12,722 nucleotides of DNA from Betaproteobacteria bacterium (GTDB lineage: Bacteria > Pseudomonadota > Gammaproteobacteria > Burkholderiales > Usitatibacteraceae): positions 1 through 12,722 of the forward strand of contig JAAOZZ010000350.1 in the NCBI GenBank assembly GCA_012274175.1. The letters run 5' to 3'. Below, one piece after another: positions 7,061 to 12,722 of the stretch. The position numbers and the translations under genes were made by a program. Positions within the stretch are counted from its first letter, which is position 1. Each line of letters starts with the position of its first letter. The notes under the pieces are model-generated. The model had not been told where the DNA came from. It ran no database searches and saw nothing but the letters and a program-made list of their open reading frames with translations.

Positions 7061-8173
7061 ATGTCGGATCTCGCGAGTCAGCGCGTGCTTGCGCGCACGT
7101 CTCCCCATCTGCCGCTTTCGTGGTACTTCGACCCGGAAGTGGCGGAAATCGAACGCAAATTTCTCTTCGAGCAGGGCCCCGGCTACGTGGCCCACGAGCA
7201 GATGGCGCCCCATGCGGGCGACTTCCGCGTGCTCGACTGGCGCAGCGGCGGCGCGTGGTCGCTCGTCAACAATGCAGGCCGCCATGACCTGGTCTCCAAC
7301 GTCTGCCGCCACCGGCAGGCGATCATCCTGAAGGGCCACGGTTCGCTTCCCGGGGGAACCATCACGTGTCCCCTGCACCGCTGGAGCTACAGCGGCGAGG
7401 GCAAGCACCTGGGCGCGCCGGAGTTTCCCGACCACCCGTGCCTGGACCTTCCGCGCCAGTCGCTCGCGAAGTGGAACGGCATGCTCTTCAACGGCAAGCG
7501 CGAAGTCGCGCGCGACCTCGCGCGATTGGGTGTCGCGAAGGAGCTCGACTTCGAAGGCTACGTGCTGGACAAGGTCGAAACCGTCGACTACGCGTTCAAC
7601 TGGAAGACCTTCGTCGAGGTGTACCTGGAGGACTACCACGTGGGCCCGTTCCACCCCGGGCTGGGCAACTTCGTGACCTGCGACGACCTGCGGTGGGAAT
7701 TCGGCGACTGGTACAACGTGCAGACCGTGGGAGTGAACAAGGCGCTGGGCAAGCCTGGCTCCGAGACCTACAAGCGCTGGCACGAGCAGGTGCTGCGGTT
7801 CCGCAACGGAGTCCCGCCGCCCCACGGCGCCATCTGGCTCACGTACTACCCGAACGTGATGGTCGAGTGGTACCCGCACGTGCTCGTGATCTCGACGCTG
7901 CATCCGCGCGGGCCCGAGCGCTGCACGAATGTGATCGAGTTCTATTACCCCGAGGAGATCGCGCTATTCGAGCGCGAGTTCGTCGAGGCCGAGCAGAAGG
8001 CGTATCACGAGACGGCGCTCGAGGACGAGGAGATCTGCCTGCGCATGACCCAGGGCCGCAAGGCGCTCCTCGAGGACGGGCGCGAGGAGCACGGGCCGTA
8101 CCAGTCGCCCATGGAAGACGGCATGGTGCACTTCCACGAGTTCATCCGGCGCGAGATCGACGGACACCTCTAG
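7061..8173 (+). CDS. Rieske non-heme iron ring-hydroxylating-type oxygenase, catalytic (alpha) subunit
   Basis: A predicted 370-residue two-domain oxygenase. The N-terminal Rieske domain binds a [2Fe-2S] cluster through Cys82 and His84 (CRH) and Cys103 and His106 (CPLH). The C-terminal SRPBCC-type catalytic domain has NWKTFVEVYLEDYHVGPFH (180-198): His193 and His198 are the mononuclear iron ligands, and Asp322 in ALEDEE is the likely third ligand. Three residues before the first iron His, where naphthalene dioxygenase has its bridging Asp, is Glu190; Asp191 is next to it. Such enzymes take electrons from a separate reductase, which is not encoded nearby. The substrate is unknown; the type recalls choline/carnitine monooxygenases as well as aromatic hydroxylases. 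It is divergent from xseB. The end overlaps the convergent propeller gene by 32 bp. Confidence 0.92.
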   Translation: MSDLASQRVLARTSPHLPLSWYFDPEVAEIERKFLFEQGPGYVAHEQMAPHAGDFRVLDWRSGGAWSLVNNAGRHDLVSNVCRHRQAIILKGHGSLPGGTITCPLHRWSYSGEGKHLGAPEFPDHPCLDLPRQSLAKWNGMLFNGKREVARDLARLGVAKELDFEGYVLDKVETVDYAFNWKTFVEVYLEDYHVGPFHPGLGNFVTCDDLRWEFGDWYNVQTVGVNKALGKPGSETYKRWHEQVLRFRNGVPPPHGAIWLTYYPNVMVEWYPHVLVISTLHPRGPERCTNVIEFYYPEEIALFEREFVEAEQKAYHETALEDEEICLRMTQGRKALLEDGREEHGPYQSPMEDGMVHFHEFIRREIDGHL

Positions 8174-9218
8174 CGCCAACGCCGGCGAGCAGCAGGCCGA
8201 GCAGGACGAGGGCCCATTCCGATAGCGTGGGCACGGGCGACACGGCCACGGTCGCCAGCGGGGCGCCGCCGATGAACCTGCCGAGCGAGACCGGAGTGGT
8301 GGCCGCGGGCAGCGTGGCCACCACTGTGCTGGTCGCGACGTCGATGACGCTCACGGTGTCGTCGACGGCATTGGTGACGTAGGCGCGTGCGCCGCTCGGC
8401 AGGAAGTCGACGCCGAGCGGGTCGACGCCCGTCGCGATGGTCGCCGTCACGGTGTTGGTCGCGGTGTCGATCGCGGACACATTGTTGGAGGCGCTGTTGG
8501 CCACGTACGCCACGGTTCCCGCCGGGCTCACGCGGACGCCGACGGGACTCGCGCCCACCGGAATGGTCGCGGTCACGGTGTTGGTCGCCGTGTCGATCAC
8601 GGAAACGCTGTTCGCTGCCGAGTTGGTCACGTAGACAAAGGTGCCCGCCGGGGTCAGGTCGATGCCAATCGGTGTCGCCCCCACGGCGACGCTCGCCACC
8701 ACGGTGTTGGTTGCCGTGTCGATGACGGATACCGAGTTGCCGCCGGCTTCGGCCACGTACAAACGGGTGCCGGACGCATTCACCACCACGCCCACCGGCG
8801 ACGCGCCCACGACGATGGTGGCGATCACGGTGTTGGTGGCCGCATCGATCACCGAGATCGAGCTGCCGCCGGTATTCGCCACGTACACCCGCGTGCCGGC
8901 GGCGTTGACGGCGATGCCCTGGGGCGACGCACCCACGGGAATGGTTGCGACCACCGTGTTGGTTGCCGTGCTCAGCACGGATACGTCGTTGGTCGCCGCG
9001 TTCGCCACATAGGCGAAGGCGCCGGTGGGATTGACCGCGGCCGCGAAGGGAGCCCCTCCCACCGGAACGCTCGCCACCGTGGTATTGGTGGCCGTATCGA
9101 TCACGGTCACGGTTCCGGAAGTGAGCTCCGTGATGTACGCGAAGGGCGCGGCTTGCGCCGCGCCCGCAAGGAGAAGTACCGCGAGCCCGCGGAAAATGCA
9201 GGACACCATCGTGCGCAT
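8142..9218 (-). CDS. Exported YVTN-type beta-propeller protein with IPTL-CTERM-like sorting tail
   Basis: A predicted 358-residue exported repeat protein. A signal peptide covers about 1-23 (ends AGAAQA). Then come a half repeat, six near-perfect 42-residue repeats (about 42-293) with the pattern TATNTV.AT..VG..P.G, YV.N and VSVID, and a last half repeat. The two halves can close one blade, giving seven in all. The C-terminus is VPTLSEWA (329-336), a hydrophobic helix and the basic end RRSR. This is the three-part layout of IPTL-CTERM signals, processed by exosortase-type enzymes such as exosortase H. It is therefore probably released or attached at the cell surface; its ligand is unknown. 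ATG 9218 is preferred, with GGGGG 6 nt upstream; TTG 9224 would abut that site and ATG 9209 is too far from it. Confidence 0.9.
   Translation of the reverse strand: MRTMVSCIFRGLAVLLLAGAAQAAPFAYITELTSGTVTVIDTATNTTVASVPVGGAPFAAAVNPTGAFAYVANAATNDVSVLSTATNTVVATIPVGASPQGIAVNAAGTRVYVANTGGSSISVIDAATNTVIATIVVGASPVGVVVNASGTRLYVAEAGGNSVSVIDTATNTVVASVAVGATPIGIDLTPAGTFVYVTNSAANSVSVIDTATNTVTATIPVGASPVGVRVSPAGTVAYVANSASNNVSAIDTATNTVTATIATGVDPLGVDFLPSGARAYVTNAVDDTVSVIDVATSTVVATLPAATTPVSLGRFIGGAPLATVAVSPVPTLSEWALVLLGLLLAGVGARGVRRSRAG
8340..9095 (-). repeat. Six tandem 126-bp repeats encoding the propeller blades
   Basis: Six consecutive in-frame units of exactly 126 bp (42 codons) lie within the propeller gene, with no insertions or deletions between them. 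The best conserved part encodes TATNTV and VSVID; the loop positions vary. Constant unit length and high similarity point to growth by duplication, and make blade number prone to change by recombination. Confidence 0.85.
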
Positions 9219-9296
9219 TGGCAACCCCCTTTTTTTCTTTCGTGAGATCCGGTTCGGCGATACCCTGCAGGGCGCTGCCGCTGGGCTCGATGATAC

Positions 9297-9330
9297 ATAA
9301 GAAACGAAGCGGGGCGGCTTTGGCCGCCCC
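9297..9330 (-). terminator. Probable intrinsic terminator of the DUF2857-like gene
   Basis: A perfect 8-bp GC stem GGGGCGGC / GCCGCCCC with a 4-nt loop (9311-9330) is followed on the minus strand by the T-rich GCTTCGTTTCTT. It lies about 35 bp after the stop at 9365 and upstream of the propeller gene, so it would keep the two transcripts apart. On the plus strand a run of six T also occurs (9341-9346), but it is 10 nt past the stem and no plus-strand gene ends here. Confidence 0.6.
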
Positions 9331-9364
9331 GTCCTCGCTCTTTTTTACTCCTCCTCCCCCGTCG

Positions 9365-9925
9365 CTAATCCTTGTCGAACTCGTGCACCACGGCCCAGAG
9401 GGTCGCGAAGGTGTGCTGCGGGTAATCGGCGTGCAGCTCCTCGTAGTCCTCGGCGCGGATCGGCTCGCGCTCCTTGCCCTTGCGGACCTCGAACCAGCGC
9501 TGCTGGATGCGCTCGCGCACCCCGTGGGGCGGCATCGCCGGGCGGCGCAGCGCCGAGCTCGTCCCCGCGAAGAGCCGGCGCTTGAGGGTCACATCCGCCG
9601 ACGAGATGTGGAAGAGCTTGGAGAGCATGTTCGACGTGGCGCCGTGGCGGATGAAGTACTCGAGCTGGCGCGATCGCTTGGTGAGGTAGTCCACTTGCCG
9701 CAGGCCGTGCTCGAGGGATCCGGCGTCGATCTCGATCGCCACCCTCGGCTCGGTCATCTCCGAGAGCTTCACCAGCTCCGCGGACGAGAGGCAGCGCAAC
9801 TCCTCGAGCTGCTTCTCGGTGAACCCCGGCGGCGGCGGCGCCTTTTCCTCGGTGGCCTGCTGCAGCTCGCGAATGAGCTGGGCGAGCAACAGGAGCCGCA
9901 ACTGCTGGTCGCGGATGACGAACAT
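9365..9925 (-). CDS. DUF2857-like protein, putative transcriptional regulator
   Basis: A predicted 186-residue cytosolic protein with no signal peptide or membrane segment. An N-terminal helix rich in Leu and Gln (about 7-25) is followed by GFTEKQLEELRCLSSAEL (34-51). A helix-turn-helix-like stretch, FIRHGATSNMLSKLF (91-105) and SSADVTLKRR (108-117), comes next. The C-terminal helices include IQQRWFEV and HTFATLWAVV. The order 'G-x-T/S ... ML ... LF/FF ... S ... RR-x-L' with a C-terminal LW recalls the DUF2857 family, often met in integrative conjugative elements; this assignment is from memory of the pattern. ATG 9925 is preferred (GGGGGG just upstream, good promoter behind it). The in-frame ATG at 10021 would add 32 residues of low-complexity, non-conserved look and would place the start inside the -35 element. 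It is probably monocistronic. Confidence 0.72.
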   Translation of the reverse strand: MFVIRDQQLRLLLLAQLIRELQQATEEKAPPPPGFTEKQLEELRCLSSAELVKLSEMTEPRVAIEIDAGSLEHGLRQVDYLTKRSRQLEYFIRHGATSNMLSKLFHISSADVTLKRRLFAGTSSALRRPAMPPHGVRERIQQRWFEVRKGKEREPIRAEDYEELHADYPQHTFATLWAVVHEFDKD

Positions 9926-9992
9926 CGGACCCCCCGGTCTTCCGTCCTTGCCTTGGGATTGCTTCTGGCTTGTGTGACGCTTTGTTGCGCCA

Positions 9993-10021
9993 AAAATGCA
10001 CCCGCGCGGCGGCGAAGTCAA
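9993..10021 (-). promoter_or_regulatory. Putative sigma70 promoter of the DUF2857-like gene
   Basis: On the minus strand TTGACT (10021-10016, 5 of 6 to the -35 consensus) is separated by exactly 17 bp from CATTTT (9998-9993, 3 of 6 to the -10 consensus). The predicted transcript would start near 9986, about 60 nt before the ATG. Directly upstream (10025-10040) is the inverted repeat GAAATC-GCGG-GATTTC, which could be an operator. Confidence 0.4.
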
Positions 10022-10075
10022 CCGGAAATCGCGGGATTTCAGGAAGCGAAAACCGGGCCCGACCGCAGACCGGGA

Positions 10076-12124
10076 TCAGTCCTCCTCGCGCTCCAGCTTG
10101 AACTGGGAGGCGAGCTGCTGCTGCATCGGCGGGGGCACCGGGGCGTAGTGGCTGAATTCCACGGTGTAGGCGCCCTGCCCGCCAGTGACCGACCGCAGCC
10201 GCGACTGGTACTCCGCCACTTCCGAAAGGGGCACCACGCCCGTGACCGACATGAGGCCGCCCCCGGTGGACTCGGTGCCGGTCACCTGGCCGCGCTTGCC
10301 GGAGAGATCCGAGGTGAGGTCGCCCACGAAGCGATCGGGCGCGGTGATCTCGATGTTCACGATCGGCTCGAGCATGATGGGGGAGGCCTTGAGGATCGCG
10401 TCGATCACGGCCTTGCGTCCGGCGGTGACGAAGGCGATCTCCTTGGAGTCCACGTCGTGGCTCTTGCCGTCGTAGACGATCACGCGGATGTCCTCGACCG
10501 GATAACCCGAGATCACGCCGTGGTCCAACGCCTGGCGCACGCCCTTCTCCACCGCGGGGATGAAGACCGTGGGAATCACGCCGCCCTTCACCTCGCTCCC
10601 GAACTCGAAGCCTGAGCCGCGCGCGAGCGGCTCGATCCTGAGGAACACCTCGCCGAACTGTCCCGCGCCTCCCGTCTGCTTCTTGTGGCGGCAGTGGCCT
10701 TCGGCGCGGCGCGTCACGGTCTCACGGTAGGGGATCTTCGGCGGCTTGGTGGTGACGTCCATCTTGTACTGCGTAAGCATCTTCTCGAGCTTGGTGCGCA
10801 TGTGCAGGTCGCCCAGGCCCCGCAGCACCGTCTCATGGGTGGTCGGGTGGCGCTCGATCCAAAGGCACGGGTCCTCGACTTCCAGCTTGTGCAGGACCTC
10901 GAAGAGGCGCTGCTCGTCGCCCTTCTTCTTGGTCTCCACCGCGATCGAGTGCATGGGCGTGGGAAATTCCAGCGATCGCAGGCGGATGTGGTCCTCGTCG
11001 TGGGAATCGTGCAGCACGGCGTTGAACTCGATCTCCTCGATCTTGGTCACCGCTCCCAGGTCGCCGGGCACGAGCGAATCGGTCTCGACGTATTCCTTGC
11101 CCTGGAGCTGGTAGAGGTGGCCGGTCTTGAAGGGCTTCTTGCCTTCGCCGATGTAGAGCGGCGTGTCCTTGTGGATCGTGCCCTGGTGCACGCGGAAGAC
11201 GGCGACCTTGCCCACGTATGGATCCATGATGATCTTGAACACGTGGGCGAGCACGTGCTTCGAGGGATCGGGCTCGGCGTGGAATTCCTCGCCCTCGGTG
11301 CCGGCCGAGAGCAGGAAGGGCGGCGGATTGCCCTCGGTCGCGTCGGGAGCGAGCTTGGCCAGGATTTCGAGGAACTCCGTGACACCCGCGCCCGTGCGCG
11401 CCGAGGCGAAGCACACCGGGATGAGGTGGCCTTCCCGCAGCGCCTTCTCGAAGGGCGCGTGCAGCTGTTCGGGTGTGATCTCCTCGCCCTGCTCGAGGTA
11501 GAGCGCCATGAGGGCCTCGTCGACTTCCACCACCTGGTCCACCAGCGCCGAATGGGCCGCCTTCACCGAGGAGAAATCCGCTTCGCCGTCGGGAGTGAAG
11601 AAGCAGTCGACCACGTCCTTGCCGCCGTGGGAAGGCAGGTTGATCGGCAGGCATTCCTTGCCGAACACTTCCTGGATGCGCGTGAGCAGTCCCTCGAGGT
11701 CCACGTTGTCCGCGTCGATCTTGTTCACGAGGATCATGCGGCAGAGCCCGCGGCGCGCGGCCGAGCGCATCATGCGCGTGGTGTTGAGCTCGATGCCGGT
11801 CTGCGCGTTGATCACGATCACCGCGGTCTCCACGGCAGCGAGGGCGGAGATGGACTGCCCGGCGAAGTCGGGCATGCCGGGGGTGTCGATCAGGTGGACG
11901 TGGATTCCCTTGTAGGGAAAATTCACCAGGGACGAATTGAGCGAGTGGCCGTATTGCTTCTCGAGGGGATCGAAGTCGCACACCGTGTTGCCGCGTTCCG
12001 TACTTCCCATCGCGCCGATCACTCCGGCTTTCCACAGCAGGGCCTCGGCCAGCATCGTCTTTCCCGCCCCGCCGTGGCCCGCTAGAGCCACGGTATGGAT
12101 GTTCCCGGTCGAATACTTCGCCAC
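10076..12124 (-). CDS. Elongation factor G-like translational GTPase (EF-G2 type)
   Basis: A predicted 682-residue five-domain GTPase with EF-G architecture. In domain I, GHGGAGKT (16-23) is the P-loop, DTPGMPDF (80-87) is switch II and NKID (134-137) is G4. Domain II is near 285-380, III near 385-470, IV and V run to the end, with GQGAYTVEFSHYAPVP as the usual closing segment. Two features differ from canonical EF-G: the RGITI of switch I is missing (ERGNTVCDFDP instead), and the catalytic His of DTPGH is Met84. Both are shared by the EF-G-like/EF-G2 group, whose role in translation is uncertain; some members bind GTP without normal ribosome-stimulated hydrolysis. It is therefore unlikely to be the main EF-G (fusA), which normally sits in the str operon. 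GTG 12124 is chosen because AGGAG lies 8 nt upstream; a TTG at 12148 lacks one. Confidence 0.9.
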   Translation of the reverse strand: MAKYSTGNIHTVALAGHGGAGKTMLAEALLWKAGVIGAMGSTERGNTVCDFDPLEKQYGHSLNSSLVNFPYKGIHVHLIDTPGMPDFAGQSISALAAVETAVIVINAQTGIELNTTRMMRSAARRGLCRMILVNKIDADNVDLEGLLTRIQEVFGKECLPINLPSHGGKDVVDCFFTPDGEADFSSVKAAHSALVDQVVEVDEALMALYLEQGEEITPEQLHAPFEKALREGHLIPVCFASARTGAGVTEFLEILAKLAPDATEGNPPPFLLSAGTEGEEFHAEPDPSKHVLAHVFKIIMDPYVGKVAVFRVHQGTIHKDTPLYIGEGKKPFKTGHLYQLQGKEYVETDSLVPGDLGAVTKIEEIEFNAVLHDSHDEDHIRLRSLEFPTPMHSIAVETKKKGDEQRLFEVLHKLEVEDPCLWIERHPTTHETVLRGLGDLHMRTKLEKMLTQYKMDVTTKPPKIPYRETVTRRAEGHCRHKKQTGGAGQFGEVFLRIEPLARGSGFEFGSEVKGGVIPTVFIPAVEKGVRQALDHGVISGYPVEDIRVIVYDGKSHDVDSKEIAFVTAGRKAVIDAILKASPIMLEPIVNIEITAPDRFVGDLTSDLSGKRGQVTGTESTGGGLMSVTGVVPLSEVAEYQSRLRSVTGGQGAYTVEFSHYAPVPPPMQQQLASQFKLEREED

Positions 12125-12132
12125 GGCGATGT

Positions 12133-12137
12133 CTCCT
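12133..12137 (-). promoter_or_regulatory. Ribosome binding site of the EF-G-like gene
   Basis: AGGAG, within GAGAGGAG, lies 8 nt before GTG 12124. It decides the start. A hairpin lies just upstream of it (12141-12155). Confidence 0.7.
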
Positions 12138-12140
12138 CTC

Positions 12141-12155
12141 TGCTGCAAAGCAGCA
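12141..12155 (-). promoter_or_regulatory. Perfect hairpin just upstream of the EF-G-like ribosome binding site
   Basis: TGCTGC-TTT-GCAGCA on the minus strand is a perfect 6-bp stem with a 3-nt loop, 3 nt before the GAGAGGAG Shine-Dalgarno region in the 109-bp gap after the HicB-like gene. It has no T-run, so it is not an intrinsic terminator. It may shield the leader from nucleases, affect ribosome access, or be chance. Confidence 0.35.
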
Positions 12156-12233
12156 ACCGATGCGCGGGGGTGTGAAGACTAGAGTACACAACCTCGGGAT
12201 TTCGCGCCGAGGGGGTGCGGGCAGGGCGTGGGC

Positions 12234-12452
12234 TCACGCCGAGATCTCGAGCTCCACCAGCGCCGGGTCGCCCGCCAGCGCCTGCGCCACCCAGAGATAG
12301 GCGCGAATGGCCGTGCGGGCGTTCTCCACCGCCTCGACTTCGGAGGCGCCGCGGCACACGCATCCGGGGATATCGACCACGCGCGCGAAGTAGCAGCCCT
12401 TCGCGCGGTGCAGGGCGATTCGATAGCGTTGCGTCTTCGGATACGCGTCCAC
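12234..12452 (-). CDS. HicB-family (UPF0150-like) small protein without a visible HicA
   Basis: A predicted 72-residue protein made of little more than the HicB antitoxin N-terminal fold: YRIALHRAKGCYFARV (about 10-25), DIPGCVCRG (27-35) and a helix SEVEAVENARTAIRAYL (37-53). This beta-beta-beta-alpha fold, with the 'PGC' turn and the helix beginning with E/A-rich residues, is typical. There is no room for the C-terminal DNA-binding domain found in many HicB antitoxins. Start GTG 12452 is supported by AAGGAG 6 nt upstream (12459-12464). HicA toxins are about 60 residues and normally adjacent. The 109 bp downstream are too short, and no HicA-like frame was found in the 189 bp upstream. It may act alone as a regulatory or binding domain, or be a relic of a toxin-antitoxin pair. 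Confidence 0.8.
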   Translation of the reverse strand: MDAYPKTQRYRIALHRAKGCYFARVVDIPGCVCRGASEVEAVENARTAIRAYLWVAQALAGDPALVELEISA

Positions 12453-12458
12453 TGCGAT

Positions 12459-12464
12459 CTCCTT
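12459..12464 (-). promoter_or_regulatory. Ribosome binding site of the HicB-like gene
   Basis: AAGGAG with a 6-nt spacer to GTG 12452. It supports the non-ATG start. Confidence 0.7.
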
Positions 12465-12629
12465 CAGATCCCCTGCGGCAGTTTGGGTTCAACGGCGCGG
12501 CGTGCGGCCGGAAATGGCCATCGAGCGAATTGGGATTCTTCGCAGCCTTCCCGTCCCGCGCTGCATAGGATTCGCTTCACCGGTCGGGACGCGCCAATCG
12601 GCCCGCCGGATCGAAGGCGACTCGCATCG

Positions 12630-12636
12630 AAGGAGG
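12630..12636 (+). promoter_or_regulatory. Very strong ribosome binding site of the peptide gene at the right edge
   Basis: AAGGAGG, a full match to the anti-Shine-Dalgarno core, lies 5 nt before GTG 12642. It is among the best ribosome binding sites in the window and is the main evidence that a gene starts here. Confidence 0.75.
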
Positions 12637-12641
12637 ACAAG

Positions 12642-12722
12642 GTGAAGGAACTGACCCTCGAGGAAGTGCTGCGCATCGCCGGCGGCGTGCCGTTCGCCGC
12701 GGCGCTGGACGAGCTCACCTAC
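12642..12722 (+). CDS. Start of a gene with a double-glycine-type leader (cut by window edge)
   Basis: Only 27 codons are in the window. From GTG 12642 they read (M)KELTLEEVLRIAGG, then VPFAAALDELTY. Residues 4-15 match the double-glycine leader consensus LSxxELxxIxGG position by position: Leu4, Thr5 for Ser, Glu8, Val9 for Leu, Ile12, Gly14 and Gly15. In known systems such leaders are cut after GG by the C39 peptidase domain of an ABC exporter that secretes bacteriocins or signalling peptides. The start is backed by AAGGAGG 5 nt upstream. Neither a stop codon nor an exporter is visible. The twelve residues after GG are not glycine-rich, so an unrelated protein with this N-terminus by chance is possible. 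The existence of a gene is well supported; its function is an inference. Confidence 0.6.
   Translation, partial: MKELTLEEVLRIAGGVPFAAALDELTY

Noticed and set aside
9311..9346. The GC hairpin read as a plus-strand terminator
   Set aside because: No plus-strand gene ends nearby and the T-run is 10 nt past the stem; the minus-strand reading after the DUF2857-like gene fits better.
9345..10001. Alternative 218-codon frame overlapping the DUF2857-like gene
   Set aside because: Its translation is Ala/Arg/Pro-rich and unstructured, while the 9365-9925 frame has a promoter, a terminator and a family-like pattern.
10685..12085. 466-codon plus-strand frame opposite the EF-G-like gene
   Set aside because: Antisense shadow of a well-conserved GTPase; His/Leu/Val-rich low-complexity translation without family resemblance.
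12464..12718. 84-codon minus-strand frame upstream of the HicB-like gene, considered as a HicA
   Set aside because: It has no HicA features (no GSH motif, no lysine-rich fold) and is Ser/Ala/Arg-rich. The plus-strand gene start with a perfect Shine-Dalgarno occupies the same DNA.

Overview
The window is a GC-rich stretch of bacterial chromosome, densely packed with genes. It most likely comes from a betaproteobacterium. The basis is the gene order xseB-ispA-dxs with a divergent Rieske oxygenase gene, a surface protein ending in an IPTL-CTERM type sorting signal, and protein sequences of that general kind. Genus and species cannot be told from the window alone. I see no tRNA, rRNA, CRISPR array, insertion sequence or phage module.

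Layout. At the left edge is the 5' part of a patatin-like phospholipase gene on the minus strand (1-254). Divergent from it, on the plus strand, are an Old Yellow Enzyme reductase (322-1398) and a YfcG-like glutathione S-transferase (1459-2160). Next comes a run of six minus-strand genes, in transcription order: xseB (exonuclease VII small subunit), ispA (farnesyl diphosphate synthase), dxs (1-deoxyxylulose-5-phosphate synthase), a four-cysteine secreted protein, an SDR dehydrogenase and a two-cysteine secreted protein. The first five are tightly spaced or overlapping and look like one transcription unit. Its core function is entry into the MEP isoprenoid pathway and prenyl chain building.

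Divergent from xseB is a Rieske non-heme iron oxygenase (7061-8173). Its 3' end overlaps by 32 bp with a convergent gene for an exported seven-bladed YVTN-type beta-propeller with a C-terminal sorting tail (8142-9218). Further right, all on the minus strand, are a DUF2857-like putative regulator with its own promoter and terminator, an EF-G-like translational GTPase with changed switch regions, and a stand-alone HicB-domain protein. At the right edge a plus-strand gene begins with an excellent ribosome binding site. Its first 15 codons match the double-glycine leader consensus of exported peptides, and the window ends 27 codons in.

Most of the window is ordinary housekeeping and redox metabolism. 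The places most worth a second look are the truncated double-glycine leader peptide, the altered EF-G-like factor, the sorting-tagged propeller, the oxygenase with a probable bridging glutamate, the DUF2857-like regulator outside any visible mobile element, and the HicB without a HicA. Several starts were moved from the longest open frame using ribosome binding sites, overlaps or family starts; the reasons are given in each entry. No gene-free stretch exceeds 300 bases.
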